This document shows positions 8,818-17,808 of a stretch of 54,299 bases of DNA, one piece after another. The stretch is taken from contig NZ_JWJD01000002.1 of NCBI RefSeq assembly GCF_000820505.1, positions 420,702-475,000 on the forward strand, in the 5' to 3' direction. Numbering within the stretch: position 1 is the stretch's first letter; each line of letters begins with the position of its first letter. The notes beneath the pieces are model-generated. The model did no database searches. It saw only the letters and a list, made by a program, of their open reading frames with translations, and was not told the DNA's origin. This stretch comes from Geoalkalibacter ferrihydriticus DSM 17813. Its GTDB lineage: Bacteria > Desulfobacterota > Desulfuromonadia > Desulfuromonadales > Geoalkalibacteraceae. The position numbers were made by a program, and so were the translations under genes.

Positions 8818-10470
8818 TCAGACTCCTTTGAGCACTTTGAGCAGGTGCGGCACAAGCTGCTTTTTGCGCGAAAGCACCCCTTTAAGTTCGTAGATATTCT
8901 CCTCCACCTGAGGATAGCTGATGACGTAGGGCAACTCCTTGCCGCCGAGGGCCAGCAGCAGGCTGGTTTCCTGCACGATGTCGGTAACCAGGAGTCCGGC
9001 CACGTCAAGATGACGCTCCTCTTTAATCTTCGCGAGGGTGTCCACGAGGGCGTCTTTCAAATTGTGGAATTCCTGAAAGTTGACCACCTCAACCTGACCC
9101 ACACCGAACTTCTGCTCCCCGGCATCGTACTCCTTAAAATCCGCCAGGACCAGGTGGCGGGGCGAAGGATAGGCTGCCAGGGCGCTACCGGCCGAAAAAA
9201 TGCGTTTGCCGAAATCCTGAGGGTCGAAGCCAGACAAGCTGCCCAGCCACTTGGCCAGTTCTCGGTCGGTCGTGGTGGTGGTAGGCGATTTGAGGATCAC
9301 CGTGTCTGAGAGCAGACCGGCGAGCATTAGTCCGGCGGTGACACGATCGGGCTCGATGCCACTTTGACGATAAAGGCTCGCCACCACCGAGCAGGTGCTG
9401 CCCAGGGGCTGGTTGATGAAGCGAATGGGATGGTCCGTATGAAAATTGCCGAGGCGGTGATGGTCGACCACCTCGATAATTTCGACCTTGTCGGCACCGT
9501 TGACCGCCTGCCCCAGTTCGTTATGATCGACCAGAATCAATTTGACCGGTGAAGGCCGCAACAGATTGCTCTTGGTCGCCACGCCGCACACCCGTCCTTC
9601 ACCGTCAAGCACCACGACTCCCGGGTCGTCGCTGTGCAGCAACTTGAGGCGTAAATCCTCAAGGCGATCCAAAGCGCTTGTGGTGGTGAAGTCATCCTTG
9701 ACCAGATGATGCACGGGCGTGGAAAGGCGCGTCAGCCAGCTGGTGGTCGCCGTGTCAAAGGGGGTGGAGATGATGGAAACCTGGTTGCGCACACCCACCT
9801 CGAGAATTTCCGGAGGCACCGGCAGGCTGCCGGTCACAATGAGGACGCGCACGCCCAATTCGACGGCCTCGCGCAGAATTTTCAGGCGATCACCCGTCAC
9901 CAGGATCATCGCGCGCGGATCAAGCCCCTCCATGCGGCTATGAAAGGTCGCCGAGTCCATGGCGCCGACATAGAGATCGAGGTTCTCGATGCTCTCACCG
10001 TCCACCAAATTCAGCGCACTGGCCTTGAGGCATTTCATAATGGAGGCCGGGCTGGCCTGCACGCGGCGGATGTCCTTTTCCTGGCGCGGCACCAGGAAGC
10101 GCTCCGAGACCCTTTTGAGAAACAAGGCGCCCAAAGGGCGATTGTCCGCATCGACCACGGGCAGCATGCGAATGCTGTGCAGATGAAAAAGCTCCAGGGC
10201 GCGTGACAGAGGCGCGTCATGGGCAATGGTCACCACATGCTCACCCAACACATCTCGCACCCGCGGATGGACATCGGTGAGTACCGGCGGAATGGGCAGG
10301 GCGAGTTCTTCCAGCACGAACTCGGTCTGACGGTTGATGTTGCCGGCGCGCGCCGCCTGGACTCCTTCCAGGCCTTGGGCGGCGCGCAGGCGCGCATAGG
10401 CCATGGCGCTGCAGATGGAATCGGTATCCGGATTTTTATGGCCGATGACGTAAATGGTTGAAGCGCTCAT
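8818..10470 (-). CDS. ppaC: Manganese-dependent inorganic pyrophosphatase with CBS and DRTGG domains
   Basis: 550 aa, against about 310 for simple family II enzymes. The catalytic DHH domain begins with GHKNPDTDS and continues after an insertion with VDHNELG and the DHH motif in EVVDHHRLGN; a DHHA2 domain closes the protein. The insertion (about residues 70-300) contains two CBS domains flanking a DRTGG domain. Known CBS-type family II pyrophosphatases are regulated by adenine nucleotides through this insert. It hydrolyses cytosolic pyrophosphate. A GGAGA ribosome site precedes the ATG. It lies 49 bases after the DUF3108 gene, so a common transcript is likely. Confidence 0.95.
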   Translation of the reverse strand: MSASTIYVIGHKNPDTDSICSAMAYARLRAAQGLEGVQAARAGNINRQTEFVLEELALPIPPVLTDVHPRVRDVLGEHVVTIAHDAPLSRALELFHLHSIRMLPVVDADNRPLGALFLKRVSERFLVPRQEKDIRRVQASPASIMKCLKASALNLVDGESIENLDLYVGAMDSATFHSRMEGLDPRAMILVTGDRLKILREAVELGVRVLIVTGSLPVPPEILEVGVRNQVSIISTPFDTATTSWLTRLSTPVHHLVKDDFTTTSALDRLEDLRLKLLHSDDPGVVVLDGEGRVCGVATKSNLLRPSPVKLILVDHNELGQAVNGADKVEIIEVVDHHRLGNFHTDHPIRFINQPLGSTCSVVASLYRQSGIEPDRVTAGLMLAGLLSDTVILKSPTTTTTDRELAKWLGSLSGFDPQDFGKRIFSAGSALAAYPSPRHLVLADFKEYDAGEQKFGVGQVEVVNFQEFHNLKDALVDTLAKIKEERHLDVAGLLVTDIVQETSLLLALGGKELPYVISYPQVEENIYELKGVLSRKKQLVPHLLKVLKGV

Positions 10471-10519
10471 TGATTCTCCGCAATAAACATGATTTTGTTG
10501 ATATCAGTGGATTTAAGGC

Positions 10520-11449
10520 CTAAAGCAGGCGGCCGCGGACGTCGCCCACATTGAGAACATTCTCGACGACTCCGATGGCGGGCCGCCCCAGGTCATCGAA
10601 CCAGACATAAACGTCGCCGTCGCCCGTGTCGAAGATCTCCTCGTCGATTTCGACGCGACAGAGAATGCCACTACTGGGGAAGTCCGTGCCAAACGGCCGG
10701 TGGCCTTCGGCATAGACCTGCACGATGATCGATCCGGATCCATGGCGGGTGAAGGTGGGAATTTCATAACGCCCACCCGGGACGATTTCGCCGAAATAAC
10801 CGGCGCGAAAATTATAAAAGGCGGTGAGTACGTCGTTGAAAAAACCATCCTCGGGCATTTCGTAAACTTCGCGGCTCTGTTCTCCGCCGCGGATGCGATC
10901 GCGGTAGATTTCGCCCTCGGCATAATTGTAGGTATAGCGGCTGATACGGGTCGCACGACTGCTACCCCGCCCGCGGGTGGTCTGGGACTCGTAGACCAGG
11001 GAACGCAGCCGCCCATCGGGCAGACGCTCCATCACCGAGGAGAAGACGTCGCTGCGATTGCGGGTCAGAGTGGCGGCGAGTCCGCGAGTGTTGGTGTCGA
11101 GCGTCGCCCGGTATGTTCCGGATTCCTGCCCGGGAACAAAGCTCAGGCGGGCATGAGCCAGCCGGTTGAACCATAAAAACGAGATATCATAGGGCAGCGA
11201 TTCGCCCACCATGGCGGCCAGCGGATCCTCTTCCTGAAGCACGAGGGGAGCCGTCACCTCGGGTTCGGCGGGTTCGGATGCCAGCGGGTCGACAGAATCT
11301 GCCGCCTCAACCTCGGCGGCCACATCCGAGGTGGTGACGGTCGCGACTGCGGATTCATCTTCGGCACAAGCAGCGGGCCCCGAAAATCCTGATCCTGCCC
11401 CGAGCAACAGCGCGAACAAAAAAATCGGACGAAGAATGGCTATTTTCAT
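10520..11449 (-). CDS. DUF3108 family exported protein
   Basis: 309 aa with a cleavable signal peptide (hydrophobic ~5-24, likely cut after the Ala-Cys-Ala near residue 29). A low-complexity Ala/Glu/Val-rich acidic linker (~30-75) follows, then the DUF3108 beta-rich domain with conserved-type runs such as LPYDISFLWFN and DGFFNDVLTAFYNFR. The family is periplasmic and of unknown function. Its ATG overlaps the stop of the antiporter gene upstream (ATGA), so the two are translationally coupled. Confidence 0.85.
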   Translation of the reverse strand: MKIAILRPIFLFALLLGAGSGFSGPAACAEDESAVATVTTSDVAAEVEAADSVDPLASEPAEPEVTAPLVLQEEDPLAAMVGESLPYDISFLWFNRLAHARLSFVPGQESGTYRATLDTNTRGLAATLTRNRSDVFSSVMERLPDGRLRSLVYESQTTRGRGSSRATRISRYTYNYAEGEIYRDRIRGGEQSREVYEMPEDGFFNDVLTAFYNFRAGYFGEIVPGGRYEIPTFTRHGSGSIIVQVYAEGHRPFGTDFPSSGILCRVEIDEEIFDTGDGDVYVWFDDLGRPAIGVVENVLNVGDVRGRLL

Positions 11450-12393
11450 ACAAACAGAACTCCGATGAAAATCAAGTAAGCGGTCAGCAGCAATGCGCCG
11501 CGCGGTCGGTCGAGCTTCATCCCAGGCAGAAGCAAGGGGATCAGGGCGATGCTGAAGGCGAGCATGATGGGTAATTCGAAGCGCAGCACGGACGGGTCGA
11601 TGCTCAACGGGCGAATCATGGGGCAGATGCCGAGGACAAAGAGAACGTTGAAAATGTTACTGCCGATCACGTTGCCGACGCTCAGATCCATCTCTCCTTT
11701 CCAGGCGCTCACGACCGAGGCCGCCAACTCGGGCAGACTGGTTCCCAGCGCCACCACCGTCATGCCGATGACCAGTTCGGAAATACCCAGAGCGGTGGCG
11801 ATGATCACCGCCGAGCGCACCATGAGCTCAGCCCCCACGCCGAGGCCGACCATACCGAGGCCGATGAACACCAGGTGGCGCCGGCGCGACTCACCGGGCC
11901 TTCCCCGAGGTGCCTCGGCATCCACCTCAACCACGGACCCTGTACGCGCGGTGCGCAAGCAGTAGAGCAAAAACCCGATGAGCAGCAGAAACAGAATAAG
12001 CCCGTTAGCAAAGCCCAGTACACCATCCAGCACGAACAGGTAGAGCAACAGGGACACCCCGATCATGAAAGGGATTTCCCGCATCAGAGTGCTGCGCGCC
12101 ACGGTCATGGGCATCATCAGGCCGGCGACGCCGAGAATCAAGCCGACATTGGCGATGTTCGAGCCGATGATGTTGCCCGCGGCGATATCGGAAGATCCCT
12201 TGAACGCTGCCAGCAGCGACACCATGAGTTCGGGCATGCTGGTGGCAAAGGCGATCACCGTCATGCCGACAATCAGGGGCCGCACACCGAAGGAGAAAGC
12301 CAGGTGCGAACTGCCGGTGACCAGGTATTCGGCGCCATAATAGAGCAAAAGAAGTCCGGCGAAAAACACCAGAACGGTCAGAACCATATCCAT
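11446..12393 (-). CDS. Calcium/sodium antiporter (CaCA family, YrbG-like)
   Basis: 315 aa with about ten transmembrane segments and the duplicated alpha repeats of cation/calcium exchangers: AFATSMPELMVSLLAAF with GNIIGSNIANVGLILG in the first half, and ALGTSLPELAASVVSAW with GNVIGSNIFNVLFVLG in the second. It exchanges Ca2+ for Na+ or H+ across the inner membrane. Two close ATG codons (12393 and 12387) could start it and neither has a clear ribosome site; a longer frame to 12456 is not supported. It is the first gene of the minus-strand cluster with DUF3108 and ppaC. Confidence 0.93.
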   Translation of the reverse strand: MDMVLTVLVFFAGLLLLYYGAEYLVTGSSHLAFSFGVRPLIVGMTVIAFATSMPELMVSLLAAFKGSSDIAAGNIIGSNIANVGLILGVAGLMMPMTVARSTLMREIPFMIGVSLLLYLFVLDGVLGFANGLILFLLLIGFLLYCLRTARTGSVVEVDAEAPRGRPGESRRRHLVFIGLGMVGLGVGAELMVRSAVIIATALGISELVIGMTVVALGTSLPELAASVVSAWKGEMDLSVGNVIGSNIFNVLFVLGICPMIRPLSIDPSVLRFELPIMLAFSIALIPLLLPGMKLDRPRGALLLTAYLIFIGVLFV

Positions 12394-12519
12394 GAATCGA
12401 CACCGCAAGATACTTGAGTGAAAAACGTTAAGGACCCCGCAGGGGGCTGGTGCCAAAGATTAAGCGATCCTTGCGGCAAGCGCAAGACACTATCGTTGTC
12501 GCCCTTGCAGGACGGCGAC

Positions 12520-12548
12520 TTGACATCCATATCTTGCAATAATAGAAT
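12520..12548 (+). promoter_or_regulatory. Sigma-70 promoter for the arsR-type regulator
   Basis: TTGACA (12520-12525), a 17-base spacer, then TAGAAT (12543-12548) is nearly ideal. AT-rich interrupted repeats follow (GAATTAGCCGAATTAATTATT, in 12545-12565) and could be the site where the encoded ArsR-like protein acts on its own gene; that is inference. Confidence 0.75.
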
Positions 12549-12606
12549 TAGCCGAATTAATTATTGACCAACGTTGTCAACATCTCGCGCGGAGACCAAT
12601 CCTGGC

Positions 12607-12894
12607 ATGGAATTCGATAAATCTCACACATTTGACCGGGAAGCTGAAATCCTCAAGGTGCTCGGCCATCCGGTGCGGCTCAAGATCGTCGCCGGCCTTA
12701 TTTCCCAAACCTGTAATGTAAAAAAGATCTGGGAATGTCTCGGGTTACCCCAGGCAACCGTTTCCCAGCATCTTGCCCTACTCAAGAACAAGCACATCAT
12801 CGAGGGCCGTCGTGAGGGTGTCGAGGTTTTCTACCACGTGGTCTCCGAGGAAGCGCGCGATATCGTCTCCGCCCTTTTCGGCCGGCGTACCTGA
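12607..12894 (+). CDS. ArsR/SmtB-family winged-helix regulator
   Basis: 95 aa, a single winged-helix domain. LKVLGHPVRLKIVAGL opens the domain, and LGLPQATVSQHLALLKNK is the recognition helix. Only one Cys (in SQTCNV) is seen near the usual metal-sensing ELCV position, so it is not a standard arsenic or zinc sensor. ATG 12607 is preferred; a TTG at 12574 opens the frame earlier without a ribosome site. The gene sits 5 bases before the methyltransferase gene, so the two are co-transcribed. It may also act on the divergent antiporter operon. Confidence 0.9.
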   Translation: MEFDKSHTFDREAEILKVLGHPVRLKIVAGLISQTCNVKKIWECLGLPQATVSQHLALLKNKHIIEGRREGVEVFYHVVSEEARDIVSALFGRRT

Positions 12895-12899
12895 TCCTC

Positions 12900-14072
12900 A
12901 TGGATGTTTTTCTCTCAGCCGGTCGCGAGCGAAGAGTTCGCACCGGTCATCCCTGGGTCTTCAGCAACGAGATCGCCCGGGTTGACGGGCAGGCCGCTCC
13001 CGGCGACGCAGTCGCGGTGCATACCGCCAAGGGTGAATTCCTCGGCGTCGGTCATTTCAACCCACAGTCCCTCATCAGCATCCGCCTGCTCTCCACCCGC
13101 CGTGAAGATATAGACTCTGCCGATTTTTTTCGCGAGCGTATCAGCCGCGCGCTGGCCTATCGCCGCACGCTTTACGGCGACCTCGACGGCCTGCGCCTGG
13201 TTTACGGGGAGAGTGATTTTCTGCCTGGGCTGGTGGTGGATCGCTATGGCCCGGTGCTGTCTCTACAGTTTCTCAGCCTGGGCATGGACAAACGACGTAG
13301 CCTGATTGTGGGCGCCTTGCAGGAGCTTCTGCAACCCCAGGCGATCGTAGCGCGCAACGATGTCGGCGTGCGTGACCTGGAAGGACTGCCCCAACAGATT
13401 GAGGTGCTCAGGGGGGAGGTTCCCGAGGAGGTGGTCGTCAGGGAAAACGGCCTGTCCTTTGCCGTGGACATTCTCGGCGGACAGAAAACCGGGCATTTTC
13501 TTGATCAAAAGGAAAACCACATGGCTCTGCGCGAGCGGGTTGCGGGCGGACGGGTACTTGATCTGTTCTGCTATTCCGGAGCCTGGGCCGTGCACGCCGC
13601 CCATTTCGGCGCACGCGAGGTGCTCGGCATCGACATCTCGCCCGGTGCTCTCGATCTGGCCCGAGGTAATGCCGCGCGTAACGCTTTGGCGCAACTCTGC
13701 AGTTTCCGCCAGGGAGATGTCTTTGAAGTGCTGCGCGACTTGGCCGCACGCGGCGAGCGATTCGACACGATCGTGCTCGACCCGCCGGCCTTCGTCAAAA
13801 GCAAGAAACGTCTGACGGAAGCCGTGCGCGGCTACCTGACCATCAACCGCCGCGCCATTGAACTGCTGGAGCCCGGTGGCTTTCTCTTCACCTGCTCCTG
13901 CTCCCATCACATGCAGCGCGATCTCTTCCTCGACACCCTGCGCCAGGCCGCGCTTAAGGCGCGGCGCACCCTGCGTCTGATCGAGGTGGGTGGCCAGGCC
14001 CTGGATCATCCGGTGCTTCTTGCCTGCCCCGAAACCGAATATCTCAAGTGCGCCATCCTGCAGGCCGTTTAA
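12900..14072 (+). CDS. rlmI: Class I rRNA large-subunit methyltransferase (RlmI-like, 23S rRNA m5C)
   Basis: 390 aa. An N-terminal PUA RNA-binding domain (~1-75, with the characteristic HPWVFSNEIARVDG stretch) is followed by a small middle domain and a Rossmann methyltransferase. The SAM site is VLDLFCYSGAWAVHAA (~218-233), and LDPPAFVKSKK is the PPAF catalytic motif of this family. A CSCSHH motif near residue 335 holds the Cys residues used in m5C chemistry. E. coli RlmI modifies C1962; that exact target is inferred here. Confidence 0.92.
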   Translation: MDVFLSAGRERRVRTGHPWVFSNEIARVDGQAAPGDAVAVHTAKGEFLGVGHFNPQSLISIRLLSTRREDIDSADFFRERISRALAYRRTLYGDLDGLRLVYGESDFLPGLVVDRYGPVLSLQFLSLGMDKRRSLIVGALQELLQPQAIVARNDVGVRDLEGLPQQIEVLRGEVPEEVVVRENGLSFAVDILGGQKTGHFLDQKENHMALRERVAGGRVLDLFCYSGAWAVHAAHFGAREVLGIDISPGALDLARGNAARNALAQLCSFRQGDVFEVLRDLAARGERFDTIVLDPPAFVKSKKRLTEAVRGYLTINRRAIELLEPGGFLFTCSCSHHMQRDLFLDTLRQAALKARRTLRLIEVGGQALDHPVLLACPETEYLKCAILQAV

Positions 14073-14114
14073 AGGCGCACCGGTATACGCGCCCAAGGCG
14101 CCGCCTGCGCCGGC

Positions 14115-14924
14115 CTAGAGCTTTAACGGCGCTCTCGCCAGCCCGTAGATCACTTCGTAGGTCGCAGGAATGCGCCCGTCACAGGCAAAACGCTCGCCGT
14201 AGATCTCGCTCATGCGCTGCATGACCCGGCGCGATGCCAACCCGGGAGGGCGGTGGTCACTGGCGTTCTGGGCTCCGATTTTCTTCAGGGCGCGCAGCAG
14301 ATCGGCCACCGTTGCATGCCACTCCACCTCCCGCTCGCTCCACAACCTCAGGATTCTGAAATCCGTCGCCGCCAAGGCCTCTCCGACCCCTTCACGCCCA
14401 GGAAACTCCTGTACGTGCGAGCGCCCCAAAGCATTGACCTCGGCAACCGCCTGACGATGGGAATAACGCAGCTCGTGCAGGGTCTGCGCGCCGAACAGGG
14501 CAAAGGCGAACAGCCCACCCGCAGCGAGGATCCGCTGGGCCTCACCAAAGGCCTGGGGCAAATCGTTCATCCATTGGTAGACCGAGGCGGACAACGCCAA
14601 GCTAAAAGCCCCCGAGGCAAAGGGCAGCAGCTGAGCATCGCAATCGACAGCCAGCGCTCCAGGCAGAACCGCAGCGGCATGACGGGTCATGCCGGGGGCG
14701 ATGTCACAGATGACCAGAGAAAGATCGGGATTCTGCTCGAGCAGACACCGGCCCACCTCTCCGGTGCCGGTTCCCACATCGAGGACCCGCCCGGAATCGG
14801 CCAGGGGCAAGGCTTCATCCACGAGCCGCGCGGCGACGATTTTCTGCACCTTGGCAAAACGATCGTAGTCGGCGGCATGGCAGGAAAAGTGTTCCCGCAC
14901 CTGGCGCAGCAAGACTGCGCTCAT
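14115..14924 (-). CDS. bioC: Malonyl-ACP O-methyltransferase
   Basis: 269 aa SAM-dependent methyltransferase. It has the typical BioC N-terminal motif (VREHFSCHAADYDRFAKVQ), the SAM loop VLDVGTGTGEVG (~48-59), and the family segment ALSASVYQWMNDL. BioC caps malonyl-ACP as a methyl ester so that fatty-acid synthesis can build the pimeloyl chain. Last gene of the minus-strand bio operon; its ATG overlaps the bioH stop (ATGA). Its presence alongside BioW is unusual. Confidence 0.93.
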   Translation of the reverse strand: MSAVLLRQVREHFSCHAADYDRFAKVQKIVAARLVDEALPLADSGRVLDVGTGTGEVGRCLLEQNPDLSLVICDIAPGMTRHAAAVLPGALAVDCDAQLLPFASGAFSLALSASVYQWMNDLPQAFGEAQRILAAGGLFAFALFGAQTLHELRYSHRQAVAEVNALGRSHVQEFPGREGVGEALAATDFRILRLWSEREVEWHATVADLLRALKKIGAQNASDHRPPGLASRRVMQRMSEIYGERFACDGRIPATYEVIYGLARAPLKL

Positions 14925-15724
14925 GACAGAAACTCGCGCCAGAGGGACAGAATTTGTTCGGGGCGGCTGAAAAAGGGCGCGTGGCCGACATCTGCCAATT
15001 CATGCAGCCGGGCGTCGGGGATAGCGGAGGCCAGATAACGCCCCGCCGCCACGGGGGTGATGGCGTCGTTGCGCCCATGCACCACCAGCGTCGGGCATCC
15101 GAGGGTATGCAGGTCGGCGCGCAGATCGACCTGGCGCAAGGTTTCCAGAGCCGCAAGGGCTGCCTCCGGGGCCGGAACACGACCTGGGCGCACGGCGAAT
15201 GCGAGGATCTGACGATAGCGCTGCGGAGTAATTTCTTCAGGGCCGAACTGCAGGGCAAAAAAATCGCCGAGCGTCTTTTCATAGACGCGCCGCAGATTGC
15301 GCGCGAGGCTGCGCACCTGGACGTCGGGCAGGCCATGAATCCAGTCTTCGGCATTGGAGAAGCGCGGGGTGGTGGCCACCAGCAACAGACGCTCAATACG
15401 TTGGGGTTCAACCTGCGCCAGTTTCAGCGCCACCTGCCCCCCCAGCGACCAGCCACCCAGATAAAAGGTGTCGAGATTCAGGGCGTCGAGCCATTGCCGC
15501 AGGTCGGCGGAAAAATCCTCGAGTCCGAAACCAGGGGCGCAATCGGACGAACCATGACCGCGCAGATCTGGAGCCAGTACGCGAAAATCCGCGGCGAGAC
15601 CTTCAATCATTTCGCTGAACACCGTTGCGGACAAAGACCAGCCATGCAGCAGCACCAGAGGCGGTCCTTGGCCTGCGTCACGATAAGACAGGGTGTGACC
15701 GTCGGCAAGAGTCAGAGTGTTCAT
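14921..15724 (-). CDS. bioH: Pimeloyl-ACP methyl ester carboxylesterase
   Basis: 267-aa alpha/beta hydrolase. PLVLLHGW forms the oxyanion region, GGWSLGGQ the nucleophile elbow (Ser in G-x-S-x-G), and the acid/His pair lies in VHGRNDAITP and ADVGHAPFF. The WSLGG elbow and its bio-operon position point to BioH, which removes the methyl ester to end chain building. The ATG at 15724 has GGAG just upstream; a longer frame to 15778 overlaps bioF and is not needed. Other pimeloyl esterases (BioG, BioK, BioJ) are less likely from the motif. Confidence 0.9.
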   Translation of the reverse strand: MNTLTLADGHTLSYRDAGQGPPLVLLHGWSLSATVFSEMIEGLAADFRVLAPDLRGHGSSDCAPGFGLEDFSADLRQWLDALNLDTFYLGGWSLGGQVALKLAQVEPQRIERLLLVATTPRFSNAEDWIHGLPDVQVRSLARNLRRVYEKTLGDFFALQFGPEEITPQRYRQILAFAVRPGRVPAPEAALAALETLRQVDLRADLHTLGCPTLVVHGRNDAITPVAAGRYLASAIPDARLHELADVGHAPFFSRPEQILSLWREFLS

Positions 15725-15774
15725 GGGCTCTCCATAGGCATCAGCCAAAGGCAAATGACAGGGATAAAATCGGA

Positions 15775-16974
15775 TCAATGCGGACCAGAGCCAGGATCCG
15801 GAGACGGGCTTGCATGCAGAACCTCGATGATCGTTGCGGCGGCCTGCGCAAGTTCCTGAGGGTCATGATCACTCATGATCGTGGCGCGCAGCCGACAGCG
15901 CCCTTCGGACACCGTCGGCGGACGGATGCCTTGAAGAAAGATCCCCTTTTCGAGCAACGCGGCAGCCGCTGCCATGGTCGGGTGCGGGCTGCCGGTTAAA
16001 ATCGGCACGATCTGAGTGGTGCTGCCGCATAAGTCCAGTCCGGCCGCGCGCAGGGGGGCGGCGAAAATTTCCCGCTTGGCCTGCAGGGTGGCGCGTCTGT
16101 GGCGGCCTTCTTCCCCGCCTACCAGCTCAAAGGCGGCGATGGCCGCGGCGAGCACCGCCGGCGGCAGGCTGGTGGAAAAAATGAACGGACGTGAGCGGTT
16201 GACAAGGATGTCGACCACCACGCGCGGCGCGGCAAGAAAGGCCCCAAAACCGCCCAGTGCCTTGCCCAGGGTGCCCATGTGCAGGTCGATGCGGTGCAGA
16301 CAACCCAGCGCTTCGGCGCTGCCGCGTCCGGTAGCGCCGAGAACACCGGTGCCATGGGCGTCATCCACCATCAACAAAGCATCGTAGTGCTCTTTGAGGT
16401 CGGCCAGGGCGGGCAGCGGCGCCATGTCGCCGTCCATGCTGAACACCCCGTCGGTGACAATGAACCAACGCCCGCGACGCTGGGGCCATTCCCGCTTCAT
16501 CAGGGTTTCCAGAGCGTCAACGTCACGATGAGGATAGACCAAAGTCCGCGCCCGCGACAGGCGACAGCCGTCGATGATCGAGGCGTGGTTGAGGGCGTCG
16601 GAGAAAATGATATCTTCGGGTCCGGCCAAGCCTTGCAGGATACCGGTGTTGGCGGCATAGCCGGAATTGAACACCAGGGCGGCTTCGCTGCCCTTAAATG
16701 CGGCGATGCGCTCTTCGAGTTCCTCATGCAGCGCCAGGCTTCCCGAAACCAGACGACTGGCACCGCTGCCGGTGCCCAGATCCAAGCTTGCCGCGGCGGC
16801 GGCGCGGGCCAGTAGCGGATGCCCGGCCAAACCCAGATAGTTATTGGAACACAACAACAGCACCTCGCGCCCATCGAGCCTAACGCGTGGACCCTGCACA
16901 CCCTCAATGGTGCGCAGAGAGCGCAACATGCCTGCGCGCGCCAACTCTTCGAGGTTTCGCCGCCAGTTCTCCAT
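15775..16974 (-). CDS. bioF: 8-amino-7-oxononanoate synthase
   Basis: 399-aa PLP enzyme of the alpha-oxoamine synthase family. It joins a pimeloyl thioester and L-alanine, the first step of the biotin ring pathway. The PLP Lys is in GTLGKALGGFGAF (~235); the substrate loop reads NNYLGLAGHP and the Asp contacting PLP is in LMVDDAHGTG. The ATG at 16974 overlaps the bioW stop (TGATG); a TTG one codon earlier is also in frame. It is where the BioW and BioC/BioH routes meet. Confidence 0.96.
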   Translation of the reverse strand: MENWRRNLEELARAGMLRSLRTIEGVQGPRVRLDGREVLLLCSNNYLGLAGHPLLARAAAAASLDLGTGSGASRLVSGSLALHEELEERIAAFKGSEAALVFNSGYAANTGILQGLAGPEDIIFSDALNHASIIDGCRLSRARTLVYPHRDVDALETLMKREWPQRRGRWFIVTDGVFSMDGDMAPLPALADLKEHYDALLMVDDAHGTGVLGATGRGSAEALGCLHRIDLHMGTLGKALGGFGAFLAAPRVVVDILVNRSRPFIFSTSLPPAVLAAAIAAFELVGGEEGRHRRATLQAKREIFAAPLRAAGLDLCGSTTQIVPILTGSPHPTMAAAAALLEKGIFLQGIRPPTVSEGRCRLRATIMSDHDPQELAQAAATIIEVLHASPSPDPGSGPH

Positions 16975-17771
16975 CAAATGCGTTCCTGGGGCGGATGAAT
17001 GGCGCCGATCTCTTCAACCAAAAAAACCTGCTGTTCAAGAAAGCTGATCAGGTCAGAAAAATGAACAGCCTGTTCATCGACAAAAAAGGCGCGGCCGCCC
17101 CGCTCGTCGCCACGGGGTTTGAGCTCACTGATACGCACATAGCCCAGGGCCGGGGAGGCGACGTAGCCCGTCGTGTAATCGGGATCATCCGACCAGCAGA
17201 GTTCGGCGAGCATCCCGGGAGCGGCAAGAACCTTGGCGGCCAGCACCAGCGCCTCGCGGACATGGATACTATCCAGGGCGTAATGGGCGAGCCCGGCGCG
17301 CAGGCGCGCTTGCGCCGCGGCGCTTAAATCCATTCGGGTCACACGCACGCCGCGCCCTGCGTCAGGCTCATAACGCCGACCATCGCGCGCACCGACCAGC
17401 ATGGCTCCGCGCATGCTCTTGCCCTCCGGTGCGCCCCCCCGGACGAGCTGCGCCAAAGCGCCGCGCGCCGCAGCTTCACTCACCCCGGACCGCTGCAGAA
17501 GCTCGATTGCCAGATCGCGCCCGGCATGAAAATCGGCGACGCACACCGTGCGCACGTCGGGCAAACGTCCACGCACCACCTGTGCCGCACCAACCAGGTC
17601 AACGGCCAGGCGCAGAGTCTGCGCTCGTCCGCGGGGATGAGCCAAGGCACGGCGCACCAGCATGGCGGCGGCCTGCTCAACTTCTCCCGCGGGCACCAGG
17701 CGCTCCCCCCCGGAAAGGTGGGCGCCCTCACGCGTGGCATGCATGCGTACGCTGTAGAGTTCTGTATTCAT
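16974..17771 (-). CDS. bioW: 6-carboxyhexanoate-CoA ligase (pimeloyl-CoA synthetase)
   Basis: 265 aa. It has the BioW-family signature YSVRMHATREGAHLSGGERLV at the start (residues ~5-25), the GVRVTRMD block, and the highly conserved AELCWSDDPDYTTGYVA near the C-terminus. BioW activates free pimelate with ATP and CoA. It is the first gene of bioWFHC. ATG 17771 fits family alignments; ATG 17789 is also in frame. No clear ribosome site precedes either one, and the predicted transcription start lies only a few bases before 17771, so the message may be leaderless. Confidence 0.95.
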   Translation of the reverse strand: MNTELYSVRMHATREGAHLSGGERLVPAGEVEQAAAMLVRRALAHPRGRAQTLRLAVDLVGAAQVVRGRLPDVRTVCVADFHAGRDLAIELLQRSGVSEAAARGALAQLVRGGAPEGKSMRGAMLVGARDGRRYEPDAGRGVRVTRMDLSAAAQARLRAGLAHYALDSIHVREALVLAAKVLAAPGMLAELCWSDDPDYTTGYVASPALGYVRISELKPRGDERGGRAFFVDEQAVHFSDLISFLEQQVFLVEEIGAIHPPQERI

Positions 17772-17779
17772 GGCAGAGA

Positions 17780-17808
17780 AAATTAGCATGCGTCCGCAAC
17801 CCTGTCAA
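17780..17808 (-). promoter_or_regulatory. bioW promoter (extended -10)
   Basis: On the minus strand TTGACA (17808-17803) is followed after 17 bases by TAATTT (17785-17780), preceded by TG at the extended -10 position. The -35 box lies inside one arm of the BirA-type operator, so repressor binding would block RNA polymerase. The -10 hexamer itself is only a 3/6 match. Confidence 0.5.

Noticed and set aside
14073-14114. Terminator between the convergent rlmI and bioC genes
   Set aside because: Only a 5-bp GGCGC/GCGCC stem without Ts is visible; no support for termination.
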